A stretch of DNA of 64,000 bases from contig JBLDXI010000048.1 in assembly GCA_047495785.1 (NCBI GenBank), forward strand, positions 1 to 64,000. Reading direction: 5' to 3'. Below the pieces are notes generated by a model that was given only the letters and a program-made list of their open reading frames with translations, had not been told where the DNA came from and did no database searches. A program made the position numbers and the translations under genes. Positions 27,144 to 38,760 of the stretch are shown here, one piece after another. Origin of the DNA: Lepidodermella squamata. Lineage: Eukaryota > Gastrotricha. How positions within the stretch are numbered: position 1 is the stretch's first letter; each line of letters begins with the position of its first letter.

Positions 27144-27355
27144 TTGACGTTTGTTATGTTGACAGGGTTCGCCATAATTCTTAATTTGAATTTCGTACCG
27201 TCATTTATGCCTTGTGCGCTGGAGTTCAGGCCGTTCGGGTAGAAGCTAGCCATGCGCAGTGCCAAAGAACTCTGCAACGCCAGTGTGCACACAACTCGGA
27301 CTTGGGCGTGTGCCTTCAAAGCTGTAGCTCGCCCCTGGAAGTTCACATTGCACAC

Positions 27356-27428
27356 GCCGAGATAGCTCAGTTGGGAGAGCGTTAGACTGAAGATCTAAAG
27401 GTCCCTGGTTCGATCCCGGGTCTCGGCG
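27356..27428 (+). tRNA. tRNA-Phe(GAA)
   Basis: Identical to 18375-18447. Confidence 0.95.
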
Positions 27429-27513
27429 AGCTTCTTTTTTCATAAAAGCGATATTTCAAAACGGCAAACAACCAGCCCTCAAGAGCAAGAAATTCCATAA
27501 AACTTTTAGATGA

Positions 27514-27585
27514 GGCCCGTTGGTCTAGGGGTATGATTCTCGCTTCGGGTGCGAGAGGTCTCGGGTTCAATTCCCGAACGGGCCC
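27514..27585 (+). tRNA. tRNA-Pro(CGG)
   Basis: Identical to 18533-18604. Confidence 0.95.
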
Positions 27586-27678
27586 ATAATTTTTGAATTC
27601 AAGCCATTCATGCACATGCACAGTTTTTGTCAACATATTCCTGTTACGTTGATGCCACAGCGCATATGAAGAAGCAGC

Positions 27679-27750
27679 TCCCTGATGGTCTAGTGGTTAG
27701 GATTCCGCGCTTTCACCGCGGCGGCCCGGGTTCGATTCCCGGTCAGGGAA
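27679..27750 (+). tRNA. tRNA-Glu(TTC)
   Basis: Identical to 18698-18769. Confidence 0.95.
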
Positions 27751-27825
27751 AGTTTTTGAGCTTTGCAATGTCAATTGTAGGTTTTGGTACGCAAAAAGGG
27801 AGCTTGCCGCCGAAAAAGTCAAGCA

Positions 27826-27897
27826 AGGCTCAGGGGGGGATCGAACCCTCGATCTTCTGCTTACTAGGCAGACGCTCTACCACTAAGCTACTGAGCC
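27826..27897 (-). tRNA. tRNA-Thr(AGT)
   Basis: Identical to 18845-18916. Confidence 0.95.
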
Positions 27898-27975
27898 GAG
27901 GCTGGGTATTTCTGCAGCAGTGGCACTATTCGCGTAGAGAAGCCTAGCCAGGTTATGAAATTTTGCGAGAAAAAT

Positions 27976-28048
27976 TGGAGGATACGGGCGTCGATCCCGT
28001 TACCTCTCGCATGCTAAGCGAGCGCTCTACCATTTGAGCTAATCCCCC
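27976..28048 (-). tRNA. tRNA-Ala(AGC)
   Basis: Identical to 18995-19067; last tRNA gene of the array. Confidence 0.95.
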
Positions 28049-28076
28049 GTGGTAGTAACCAGACGATTTATTGCTA

Positions 28077-28996
28077 ATTGCTATGATAGTGAGGAAACAG
28101 TTGACAATGCCTGATGCAACGTTATAGGTATTATTTGTTTTGGACTCCAAGACCAGCTTGAAGCCGCATCTCAAACCGGCTGGGAAAATCAAAAGAAGAG
28201 GAATTCATCGCTTTCATTTCCGAGTTTTATTTTCGCCTTCATCTTTTTATAACAACTTCGTAGAAACAACTCAAATCGCCGTTGTGTCGAGAGACAAGAG
28301 AGATAACGAGAGAACACGAGAGAGAGTTTTAGCTCATCTATTTGCTGCATTATTTTTGGTTCCACGATCTGATCGATCCCAATAAGTTGTTTGTTGTATA
28401 CAATAATTTTCGCGTATAACATAGCAACAATAACAGCATGAATAATAGCCATTTCATAAATACTTGTTTTTTCAATAGAAGAAATGCCGTGGTAGCCGCG
28501 AGAGAAAAACAAGCTGTTAATCACTTTTTACGTAATATTAATAATCATAATAATGATAGTGGGTTAATTTTGCCACAGCAACGCAGTATAATCAGTTTTC
28601 GATTTTTCATTTCAGCAATTTGACTGACTTTGATGATGCTGAGAACACGCGGTGTTGAATACTTGTTCCGAGTAAGAATTCTCTTTTTATTTCACAATTT
28701 TTCCAGTAGGTATAATTTATAATAATAATAATAATAATAATAGATTTTCTGTCACTCTTCAGAAGTCACTCACGCTGGGTGTTGCCGTAAAAAATAATAT
28801 GTGTTTGTATAAGATACGTTCATGTAAGTGTGTGTAGCAAAAAATCAATCACATCAGGCATGGGGGTTCAGCTCGCTTTGCTTGCATCGCCACAAAAGGG
28901 ACTACTTTTTGTTATAAATCATTGTTACATTCAGTAATATTTCTCGTTAAATATTATGATACTGCACAGCGGGGTCGCCGAATATTGATAGACTTC
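28077..28996. other. Unique AT-rich DNA between the array and the CEP170-like gene
   Basis: Contains a GA-rich tract at about 28289-28325 and an (AAT)n run at about 28717-28742. It should include the 3' UTR of the minus-strand gene that stops at 28997. A 111-codon open frame on the minus strand (28189-28524) shows no domain or splice context and is not called. Confidence 0.7.
28717..28742. repeat. (AAT)n microsatellite
   Basis: About eight uninterrupted AAT/ATA repeats inside AT-rich DNA. Confidence 0.85.
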
Positions 28997-31900
28997 CTAG
29001 GACCGAGCAGCGTTGCCCGGCCGCACCGACGAGGCCGGCGACGAGGCGCTCGAGGACGCGGCGGCCGCGTTCGCCACCACCACGTCCGACACCTCGTCGA
29101 GCAGGCGCTCGAGGCGGTGCAGCTCCGTGAGCGTGCCGACGAGCTGCGACTCGACCGACTGCGCCTTGCCGCCGCTGGCGCGCACCGGCGCCGACTTGCC
29201 GACCAGGGCCGAGGCGCGGTCGGTGAGTTTCGACGCTAACCGGTACACCGACGAGAGTATCAAGCTGCACAGGAAAAATAGCAATTAATCAAAAGCACAT
29301 GAAAAATCGCAAACAAGTACAAAAATAATAGAAATGCGCAATTTCGCAGATGATTTGAACACAATTTTCAAATTTTACTTGAAAAATTTAGAATTTAAAA
29401 ATAATAAAATTGCTACAGACTCAAGTATCAGATCTCGAAATAGTTCGGCTTGTTAGACTGAGTATTTTACCTAAAAGTGCCTTTACGTTTCACTGTTTTT
29501 GCTGAGCTTCCCAAATTCGAGTATTTCTGAATCTCTGCTTCAGATGCTGAGTTTAGTTGCAAAATTTCAAAATTGACATTAAATTTTGCTACCCGCATTT
29601 TCAACATATTTTTCAGCTTGGTGCATTAAAATCTGTGGCCTTAAGACGAATAAACGAAATAGCGATGGGACTGACCTGTCGACGCGTTCGAGTGACGCCG
29701 CATTGCTGGCGGCCATGGGCGAGGCGGGCAGCGGCCGCGCCGGCGCCGAGCCGTTGCTGCTCGCCAGCGAGGCCGCCGATGTGACCATCGCAGCTGCATA
29801 CGTTGAACTCGACATGACACCGTTCGGCGTCATCGGTGTCATCGGACTAGGTCCTAAAAAACAGCACATAAATTAGTAAAAATACAGAAAAATCACAATA
29901 AATAATTGATTTAAAATTGGAGAAGTGAAAAGCAAATATTTAATTGAATTGATTGAATTGATTGAATTCGATATTCAAATGAGAAAAATTCCGAGGGTGA
30001 GTACAAAAACTCACGATGTTGACTTGGCGGGGTGGCCGCCGACGGCAGCAGCATAGGCGAGGGTTGTTGTGATTGTTGCTGATATTGAGAAGGCGCTTGC
30101 GGCGGTTGAGGTTGGGAGCGTCTCGCCGGCGGCGTCGCATCGGCCGAACTATTGCCAGCGGCTGCGGCGGCGGGGCTGTTATCACAGGGTAGGCTCATCG
30201 TCTGCGAGTGGTGCTGGTTGTAGTGGTTGTTGTTGTTCTGGTGGTGATGGTCGTGGGGCGCGACGGTCGGGAATTTCGACCACGCTTCATCCGTGAGCAC
30301 TAACACGCGTCGACCTGCATATTCAAAAAAACGTGAAAATTGAAAAAATTCAAACAATTTTATATTTCGAAAACTGCATTTACAAATAAAGTTTTAAATT
30401 TTCCAAAATTTGAAACTTTAATACTTATTCAAATTTTCCGAAAAGAAGAATGCATTTTTACCATCTCTAAGTTGTTGCACTTGCTGGCGGGGTGTAATTT
30501 CAGTTGACGACTGCACGGGGTCCATCGAATCCTGCACGGCACGTGACCGCGATGTGACGGGCGTCGACATGGCCTGGTGGCTGCTCGACAGCCCCGCGTT
30601 ATTATTGCTGCTGTAAGTACTCTCGTGGAGGCTGATGTTTTTCGGCGGTTGCGGCTGCTCATCTGGAGACGGATGATCGCCATCGTAAACTATAAGAGAG
30701 CGAGAAAACAGAGTAAGAAATCGAAGTTGGGAGAGGGTCTTCAAAATGTTATCCTAAATTAATTCCATCAGAGTGAATTTCAGATTCAGAATTGCGAAAT
30801 ACGCGAAGTACAGTGAAAGCACGATTTGGCGTCATCTACGGGCCGGCCAAAAAATCGGGCGGGAAATCCGAAAAGACGGATAATCCGGGTCAATTTACAT
30901 GCAATGCTATGCTGCGGGGAAAATGAAGATTTTTCATCCCCTTATCTTTTGCATACCCGGATTTCCCGTAGACGGAAAATAAAAGGACGCCAAATCGGGG
31001 TTTCACTGTATTTACGATTTTGGCTCCACATGTCAATCAACATGTGACTTGTCTTCGGAATTTTCGATTATTCAGGGCTTCAACAAAATTGATATAACAT
31101 TCTTTCGGGAAAACTAACCGAGAATGAATTCGTCGGCATCGGCGCCGTACTCGTCGAGCGTCAACTCGCGCGGCTCGGCGTTGTCGTACTCGACCGAGTC
31201 GACCGACTGGCGGCTCGCCGACGAGGCGCGCGACGACCGCTTCGCCTCGGCCACGCTGCGCCTCGCGTCGTACGCCTTGCGCCGCCGCCACGCCTCCAGC
31301 TCCTTCGCGCGCTGCTCGTCCGCCGGCGACGGCTTCACCGGCCGCGAGCTCGACCGCTGCGGCGGCGGCTGGTTCGCCGGCGACGCGCCCACGCCCCGAA
31401 ACTGCTCCAGCCGCGCGTTGTCCCGCGACTTCAGCACAATCTTCGTGCCGAGACTCTGGCGGCTCTGCAGACGAGGGCTGTTGTTGTCGAGACTCGACGT
31501 CGTCGTCGTAGTCGTGATCGAAGAGCTGGGCCTCTGCGGCCGCGGGGCAGTCGCCGGCAGCCGCACCCTCAGCCGATTCGCCCCGTTCGCGTACAAATCG
31601 TTGCTCGAGTCGTCGAGGCCCGAGCCGACCGAGGTCAGCGTGTTGCGAGACGTGGACGACGCCCGCGAGCCGTGCGCCGAGGCGGCCGGCCTCGTCACCT
31701 GCCTCGCCTGCCGCGAGATGGTCGTTCTGTCCTGGACAGAGCGCCGTTCCGGGGCGTTGCGGGGCGACAGGCCTTTCGATGGCGCCGTTGGATGGTGGCT
31801 ACTCGGTGCGTTGTTCACCGCCACGGGGCCGAGACTGGCGGCGAGGCGTTGCTGTTGGCGCTGTTGCAGCGACCGCACGACGGCCTCCGTGTCTTGCAGC

Positions 31901-34900
31901 AGTAGTTCGGTTGAGAGCGAGTCGTGCGCGAGCGAGTCCGCGCCCGTCGCCGCCAGGGTCGACGGCCGCAGCACCGAGCCGGCCGTGTTGGTCGCCGTCG
32001 ATGAAGACCCGGTCGATGTAGTCGAGTAGCCGGCTGAATTCGGCCGCCGATTGCCTGGAAAATAACACAATAATATTCACAAATTCAAGACCAATTCAAA
32101 AAAATTAACGATTTTTTGGGGTGTAAAGCTTGGTAAATTTCGAATTTTTCATCCAGGTAGGAGAATGACCGGTGAAAAGTAAAAAATAAGATCTCCAGTA
32201 AATTTTTATAATTTAAAGAATTTGGGGAAAAACTTGTCACCGGTCATTTAGGGATCGCAAAAGGAGGAATCTTAAAGATCCCATCACCAACACATTTCAA
32301 CAGATTTATTTTTAATAATTTCCAGATAATAAACATGCCAGTATTGAGAGCCAATTTTCCGAGATATTTTCGTGGACCTAGAATATTTCAAAGGTACTTA
32401 CTCAAAGATATTAACATATGTGCAGGTAAAAATCCAATACGATAATCAAGTGTAGATGTTCACAACTACTGCGAAGATTGTAAACAAGAGCGGTAGGTAA
32501 TTAACCAGCAAGTCTATTAAGTATATGCCAGTGTTTGCGAATTAAAAATGTCACGTATTGCGCTTATCATTTTTCATTACTCATTACTTTATAACAACTT
32601 GACTAGATAGCCATCTTTCACTCTCGCAGATTACCGCATTAACCGCTATTCCTCTACAATAATCTTATCAAACATAAAAATGGTATAGGCTACTAATTAT
32701 TTTCTGGGAAAATGTTCGTTGCAAAATTATCAAAATGCAGCAGTATCTCATAAGATAAATAGTCATTAGATTCAACAACAAGAAAACTTGGCCTACCCTC
32801 CTACTACCGATAGGCCACTGGTGGATTCAGATAGAGCGGTTAGCAGTGGCCAAGAGTAAAAACTTATATAAAAACAGGATTTTTGCAACAATCACACATT
32901 TTCAGCACTACCTACTGCAAGCAAATTAAAACTTATTTCGAGCCAACTTGCAACCAAATAAAACAAGCTTCCGATGAGTATAGCATGAGAATATTTCGTG
33001 ACAAGCCGCAATGACCCAGTTGTATTCAGACCAACCAGAAGTTTATGGTTTGAGACATTATAGATGCGGTAATAAAGATATGAAACAAGTATCTTGTTGG
33101 TTTGAACAAAGTGTGAAAATTAGAAAAAAGTAAAATTGAAAACTTTGAAATCGTAAAAAATGACAACACTAAAAACAAGAATGCGTTCATATGAGCCACC
33201 GGGTGCGCAATAGTCGAGATCTGTGAGGCGATTAAAAGCCACTTTATATATGGAACCCAAGACTTCTATTGACAATTTCAAATAGATCTGACTCGCATTT
33301 TTCAACACTTTCGTCAGTGTCCTTCTAATTCTTAATGTTATCCATCGATACTCTGAAAATTGCTGAAATTTTCCAAAATACAACCGAAGTAATCGTAAAA
33401 TCGTAAAAACATTGAAATATGGACGAAAATGATTGAAATCCATCTGATATTTTCGGGTATTTATCAAATTTTTATGAAACTAGTTTGGAGAACAAGAACT
33501 CATCAGATTCTCGAGGGTACAAATTTCAAACCCAATATCCTATCCAAAATGCTGATTTTTTTCAATGTCAATTCCATGACTTTTGAGATAAATCCGATCA
33601 AGTATTTTACCTGGTGCGAGTCGGCTGGGAATAGGCGGCGCCGGCATGGCGAAATGAGCCGCGAGTGCCGCCTGGTTCGGCCTGGTCGTCGCGGCGGCCG
33701 TCTGCTGGCGGATGATCGACGACGTGGCCGGCTGCACGGGCGGCGCGCTGGGCCGCGGGGCGATGGCCTGCGGCTGCGGCGGCGCCTGGTTCGACGACGA
33801 CGCGTTGCTGTTCGAGCCCGAGTACGGCCGCACACTCGCCGACATTTGCTGCTGTTGTAGCTGCTGCTGCTGCTGAACTTGGGTCACATTTTGCAGCGAG
33901 ATGTTCAACGCCCGTTCGGCCGCTAGCCGGTCGATTTCCGCGTCGAGTTGCGACTGCGGCGCCCATGCCACGTCGGCGGCCGAGCCCGAGTCGGACGGCG
34001 ACGGGGTCGCGTCTTCGTCGTCGTCGAACCGCCCACCGCCGCCGCCGCTCGACTGCATCGGCGGCACCGAGGTGAAGAAGCGGTCGAGCACCGAGTGCCA
34101 CGGGTACTCCGACTCCGCGTCGCCGTTTTGCCCGTTCTGGCCGGTTTTGCTGCCAACGGCTGTTTCGCCTTCGAGCGCGATCGTGTACGTGCCGCTCTCT
34201 GAATGCCGGTCGCCGTTGTCCGCGTCGTTGATGTTGTTGTTGCTCGCAACACTCACCGAGGCGTATACTGTCGAGGTTCCTACAAATTCAACAAAAACGG
34301 TCATTTTCAACCAAACAATTCATCTAGATTATCAAAACAGAGACTAGAAGATCATGCTATGCTAGCGAGCCAATTAATCACTGCATAAATTATCAATTTT
34401 GATATTTTACATCTGTTACTTGGCTGCAAAGTGAGAATATGCAAACGAGTCATTTTTCCTTGATGAATAAGCAAAGATTGTCGAAGCAAAGATTCTTCCA
34501 CATTTTCTCGAGCACGTTCAGTCAAATATTACAAAAACAGGCAATCAAATTTCTTCGCCTTATTTCATTCGACTCGTCTTTTTCTACAGAATATCTTTTA
34601 AAACAACAATTCTACATTTCAAAAAAATTTGACTAAAAATAAAAAATTTGTGAAACAGGAATGACAGCTCTAGACTTTCGAATTCCGACTGATCTCACAA
34701 TATTGGCGTGGCTTTCAAGTGACTTAGTCTTTCAAATAGTTTATCGTGCCCTCAACTTCAGGTTTTATGCACTTAAATAAATAGTTTTTACAATAAAGAA
34801 TCAACAACTTCGATCCAACATTGCAGCCACACTTTTCAACCAATGCAAAAAATTCTGCGATTCTCTAAACTTCAATGTTGGATATGCGATGCAGCTGATG

Positions 34901-37900
34901 GTGCAAAATATTGGGAAAAATAGGGGTTTACTAGGGAAAAAATTGAGCGATTGGCAAAGTGTTCAAATTTCTCAAATTAAATTTTCGGTCAACTGATAGA
35001 AATTTATAAGTTTTAATTTTTACGACGGTTGTATTTTTAGCCATTGATTTTTCAAACTTATGCCAGTATTAAACCATGCTTTTTAAATTTCAGATCAGGA
35101 TTTATCCTAGTCTTACCTTGAGCTTGTTGAGCTAATCGCCGGTCGTAGTCCATCGCCTCGCGGTACAGCTCCCCCTCAGTAAACCGGGCTGGTTGTTGCT
35201 GCTGCTTCGCCTCCTTCTGACTCGCCACAGATTTCGCCGTACTAGACGCTGTCGTCGAGCCACTTCCACCATTATTATTATTACTAGTATTATTATTCGC
35301 ATTATTACTCCGCTGCTTTGAGCCACTCCGACTTGACGAATTGCCGCCGCCGCTGCCGCCTGTAGACGGCGCCCTCCGCGGCGATTTGCCATCGCGAGAT
35401 TTCGACGCCTCCCGTTGCTGCGCCCGCGCCCGCAGTTTCTCGGGCAGGAAATTCGCCAGGGGCTGAGATTCGCCGCCCGCCGTGCCGGCTGGTATCACCT
35501 CAGCCTCGCCGCCGTCGACGTCGAACGACACGGTGAAAGCGGCTGGTGGGGGCGGGGGCGGTTGCGGCGACGGCGTCGAGGCCTCGCGGGGCGACGTCTG
35601 ATGCCGCTGCTGGGCCACGATTGCGTCGAGAGATTCGCCGAAACCAGAATCCTATTAGCAGAGACAGCAGAGTTATTACTCAAATTCAAGTAAAACAAAA
35701 CAGCAGTGCGCAGTTGTAGCCAGACACACGACAGGAAGCGATCGATGCGTCGCCGCTACAACATATCAACTAAGTAGTAGCCTTCCGCTGTTTTACATGC
35801 ATTAAATTAAGGTTGATACTGCTTTTTACAGAGATATCTTATCATCGTAGGTGCTTTCTCACGAGTCGACTCGCGGAAAAAAAACCGGACGCTTCGACCG
35901 GAAAAAAATCAGCTTTACTATTAATAGCTGTAATTTTGGAATAATTTCTAATGGAATTAAGAAATGCGTGCGCTATAAGAGTATTTGTAACTTTACCTTA
36001 TATCACAAAAACTGCCCGACTAGGATTTTAACCTCAAGGTCTTGAAGCTATTTTAAAAGTATCGAATTTCACATTCCTGAATGATTTTACTCTTAAAACG
36101 TAATTAACGTTGATTGCTGATTCTCATTAATTCAGATTGAATAAATATTCACGATCAAAAAATAACTGAAAAGGAAAATCCTGAGCTTCCAGTTTATACT
36201 ACAACTCTACATTGCAGATGCGACGGGAGAATTCTTGCGGTCTATACTTACATCCTTGATAAGAAGTGCAACCATGCAGTACTTTTCGTCGAAATTAACC
36301 CTCGTGTGCGAACTCTTAGCCCGCCGAAAATAGCCTTTTCAATTTTTCTGAATTTCTCCAGAATATTCCCTGGATGAAAAATGTTCAACAAAACCATCAA
36401 ATACGTAATCCTTACAACCCCTGAAGTTATTATTGCTGAGTAAAAAATAATAAAAATTATCCAGGATCCAGAAATGGTTCAATCTGTTATATTATGAAAT
36501 TTCTTCCATGAATCGCAAAACTCAGAGGTGTTCGAAAATGTATCAATTTTCGCCGATTTTAGCTCTCTTAAGGGGTTAACATCCTCCCAGCCGCAAATTT
36601 TTTCACTGAAAAATCAGTAGGGCTGACCTCTTTTGCAAAATGTGGAGCATCAACTGAACATCTGGTTGTATCTAATTATGATGAAAACCAATGTCCAACA
36701 CATTTGAGCGAAAATTCTGGGCCAATTCAACAAAATCAATGCAAAATCCTCACCAGTGCAACTGCGTTATCACGCCGGTTATTGCTGGTGCTGCCGTTTT
36801 CAACATTGTTTCGACTATTGTTCGAACTGGAGTCGTGGTCCGGCACCGCCTGAGAGTTGGTCAGCGATCGCGTCGGCGACGTCTGCGCGGCCGAATTCGC
36901 CATCACAGCCGCCGGCCGCGCGGCGACCGAAGGACTCGGCTGCGGCAGCGCGGCCGAGTGAACGAGAAACGCCGAAGCCGACGGCGATGACGTCGACGTC
37001 GCAGCAGCAGCCAGCGTCACGGGGAAGGCGTACACCTGCAACGACATCGCAAACACGCGTTATTTTGCAATTTCTGAGGATGAATAATAAAAACTGGCGA
37101 CGGGGGTCACCTGTGTAACGATTTCAAGCACGCACGGCAAATAGAGCGCGCGAGTGGCACGCACGCTCGGCAGACTCATCAGAGTAGTGACCACCACAAC
37201 CGCCACCAGTGGTCGGCTTTCATTCACAAATGAAAACGAGGCCGTGTTTGGATTCCATTAATAAACCACTAGACACTTTTTGTCCCACTTTTGCCACGGC
37301 GGTTTGGCCCAATTTAAGTTGCCCGATTTTATAACGCAAAAACATGAGAATACACAATTTGATCCATTTTCATTCCATCAAATTAAAAAATCGTCCAAAT
37401 TAAATTCAATGAAATAAACTTCTTAATTTTCAAATTTTCGAACTGATACACTGATACAGGACAAATTTCGAAAATTGGTACATAACTTCTAAATAAAAAA
37501 TAATACTTCGAGATTTCCACAAAACAATCTGAAATAATACCATTATTGAAACATCGAAATTCGGTTCCACGGCAGTCAGACCTAAATTATAATTCCTATC
37601 TATAATCTAAAAAATCAGATCATCGCATGATTCAAATTAGCAAAAAAAAACTAAATATACTTAATTTCAGGTTTTCAATGTTCTTAAATTAGGCACACAG
37701 AACCCACCATATTATCAGCGTTTTCCATACCCAACGGAACTAATTTGCAATTTAGCGTTGGCCAATTACGGTTTTGTACTAGCCCGTAATTCAACCTAAA
37801 AATTACCAGTCCGTGTTTGCTCAATTAACTCGAGAAAAAAGCGTAATAACACACTATTTATAAATTAACAGAGCGCAAACTTCGACCATGAATGGCGCTA

Positions 37901-38760
37901 AAATTAAAACTCTAGACAATTGGCGAATACAGATTGTTCAGGCTCGCGAAAATAAAAATCTACAAACCGAAAAAAACAGCTGCAAATTCTTATTATAAGC
38001 TGTGATTCAATGCAAAGACAAAATACAAGTCACAAGGGACAAGGAAATGCTGATACTCGGGGATAAAAGTGGCTATAATATTCACACATGAGCAGTTTAA
38101 AATTTCGAGAATGGCCATGATTTGAGAGCATTAGCAGAATCAACACTCTTCTCATTGTCCTCTATTTAGCCGCGCAATTATTACACACAAATTCCTGAGC
38201 AGTTCAATGAAACATGCGCAGCGTTGTTATTATTATCACCATCATTAACTCAGTTTTACATATCTAACACGCAAAATTACCGGAGCGGCATTTGAGCCGG
38301 CAGCAGAAAGGGCCATCTCTGGTCCGTAGTTGACGAGCGTGAGCCCAGCGGCCGTGGTCGGGGTCTTGCACAGCCAGCAGAACCCGGCGGCACCAGCAGT
38401 TTCGCATCCGCGACACGCCGGCGCGTCGTTGTTGTGCTCGAGCCGAAAACTAGCCGTGTCTTCAGAACTTCCGAACCTCACTTCATCGCCTACTCGCAAC
38501 AGCACCCAGTCGTCTGACGAGCCGGACCCAGTTGCCGACAGCCGCTCGCCATTCACGAAAGTGCCACCAGCTGAGCCGAGATCTTTGATGCGGAAACCGC
38601 CCTCGCCGCTGTCTTTACACAGGACGGCGTGGCGCCATTTTTCGACGGAACGAGCGTCGACGACTAGCTCGTTCGATGGCTCGCGGCCGACGAAGGTCAA
38701 GCCGGATTCAGACAGCGGATGCGGCTTCCGGCTCGCGTCATCGGTCACCAACAACCACAT
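28997..38760 (-). CDS. CEP170-like centrosomal FHA-domain protein (9 exons)
   Basis: Exons, 5' to 3' on the minus strand: 38281-38760, 36754-37035, 35117-35651, 33611-34279, 31119-32054, 30462-30689, 30015-30314, 29676-29853, 28997-29264. Every junction is GT/AG, phases agree throughout and the total is 3876 nt, 1291 residues. Residues 1-110 form an FHA domain: FVGRE, then ARSVEKWRHAVL and DLGSAGGTFVNGERL, which contain the phosphothreonine-binding Arg and the conserved GTFVN. Exon 4 encodes SGTYTIALEGE, resembling the GTYTIELE segment of vertebrate CEP170. The middle is low-complexity Ser/Thr/Gln/Asn/Arg-rich; the C-terminal 90 residues carry a short Leu-rich helix around QLVGTLTELHRLERLLDEV. 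CEP170 proteins sit at subdistal appendages and on microtubules; that role here is inferred from homology. A short spacer of cysteines (residues about 115-133, CRGCETAG...CWLC) follows the FHA domain and could bind zinc. Start is the ATG at 38760. Confidence 0.85.
30811..31008. mobile_element. Short inverted-repeat element (MITE) in a CEP170-like intron
   Basis: Ends are CAGTGAAAGCACGATTTGGC at the left and the inverted form of CAGTGAAACCCCGATTTGGC at the right, about 23 bp each, flanked on both sides by TA. CAGT ends and TA duplication are typical of Tc1/mariner-type elements. There is no coding capacity in its 198 bp. Confidence 0.8.
32163..32249. repeat. Small inverted repeat in CEP170-like intron 4
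   Basis: AATGACCGGTGAAAAGT near 32164 is mirrored by ACTTGTCACCGGTCATT near 32232-32248, about 85 bp end to end. It could fold as a hairpin; no target duplication was clear. Confidence 0.5.
37111..37179 (-). other. Possible alternative first exon of the CEP170-like gene
   Basis: ATG at 37179 opens 23 codons ending in a GT donor (CAG|GTGACC), 75 bp before exon 2 and in phase with it. A product started here would read MSLPSVRATRALYLPCVLEI... and lack the FHA domain. No acceptor in the right phase was found to make it an internal exon after exon 1. Confidence 0.45.

Larger units (their letters stand above)
1..28076. repeat. tRNA gene array of about 4.49-kb units in both orientations
   Basis: The same 27-gene unit recurs in this order and orientation: part copy reversed (23-3081), three copies forward (3082-16571), part copy forward (16572-16825), two copies reversed (17020-26000), part copy reversed (26001-28076). 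Spacers between tRNA genes are 60-215 bp and no protein gene fits. Most genes are followed within a few bases by T-runs suited to Pol III termination, and the internal A and B boxes are intact. The array stops abruptly inside the spacer after tRNA-Ala at 28076, where unique DNA begins. Confidence 0.95.
26001..28076 (-). repeat. tRNA unit, reversed partial copy 3 (13 genes)
   Basis: Glu-CTC through Ala, then unit homology ends at about 28076 within the Ala-Lys spacer (ATTTATTGCTA is the last shared stretch). Confidence 0.95.

Noticed and set aside
1-28050. Dozens of open frames of 60-150 codons, e.g. 10129-10545, 10971-11414 and 22563-22952
   Set aside because: They are translations through tRNA genes and spacers; the recurring peptides (such as PEWLRGLTRNQMR from tRNA-Ser) follow the tRNA bodies and repeat with the unit.
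1-28076. Regularly spaced repeats as a CRISPR-like array
   Set aside because: The repeated blocks are cloverleaf tRNAs with different anticodons, and the genome is eukaryotic.
28189-28524. 111-codon minus-strand frame beside the array
   Set aside because: Low-complexity content, no domain, no splice or promoter context; within the range of chance frames in this DNA.
31124-32029. 301-codon plus-strand frame
   Set aside because: Lies exactly opposite exon 5 of the CEP170-like gene; Ser/Arg-rich coding with high GC creates long antisense frames.
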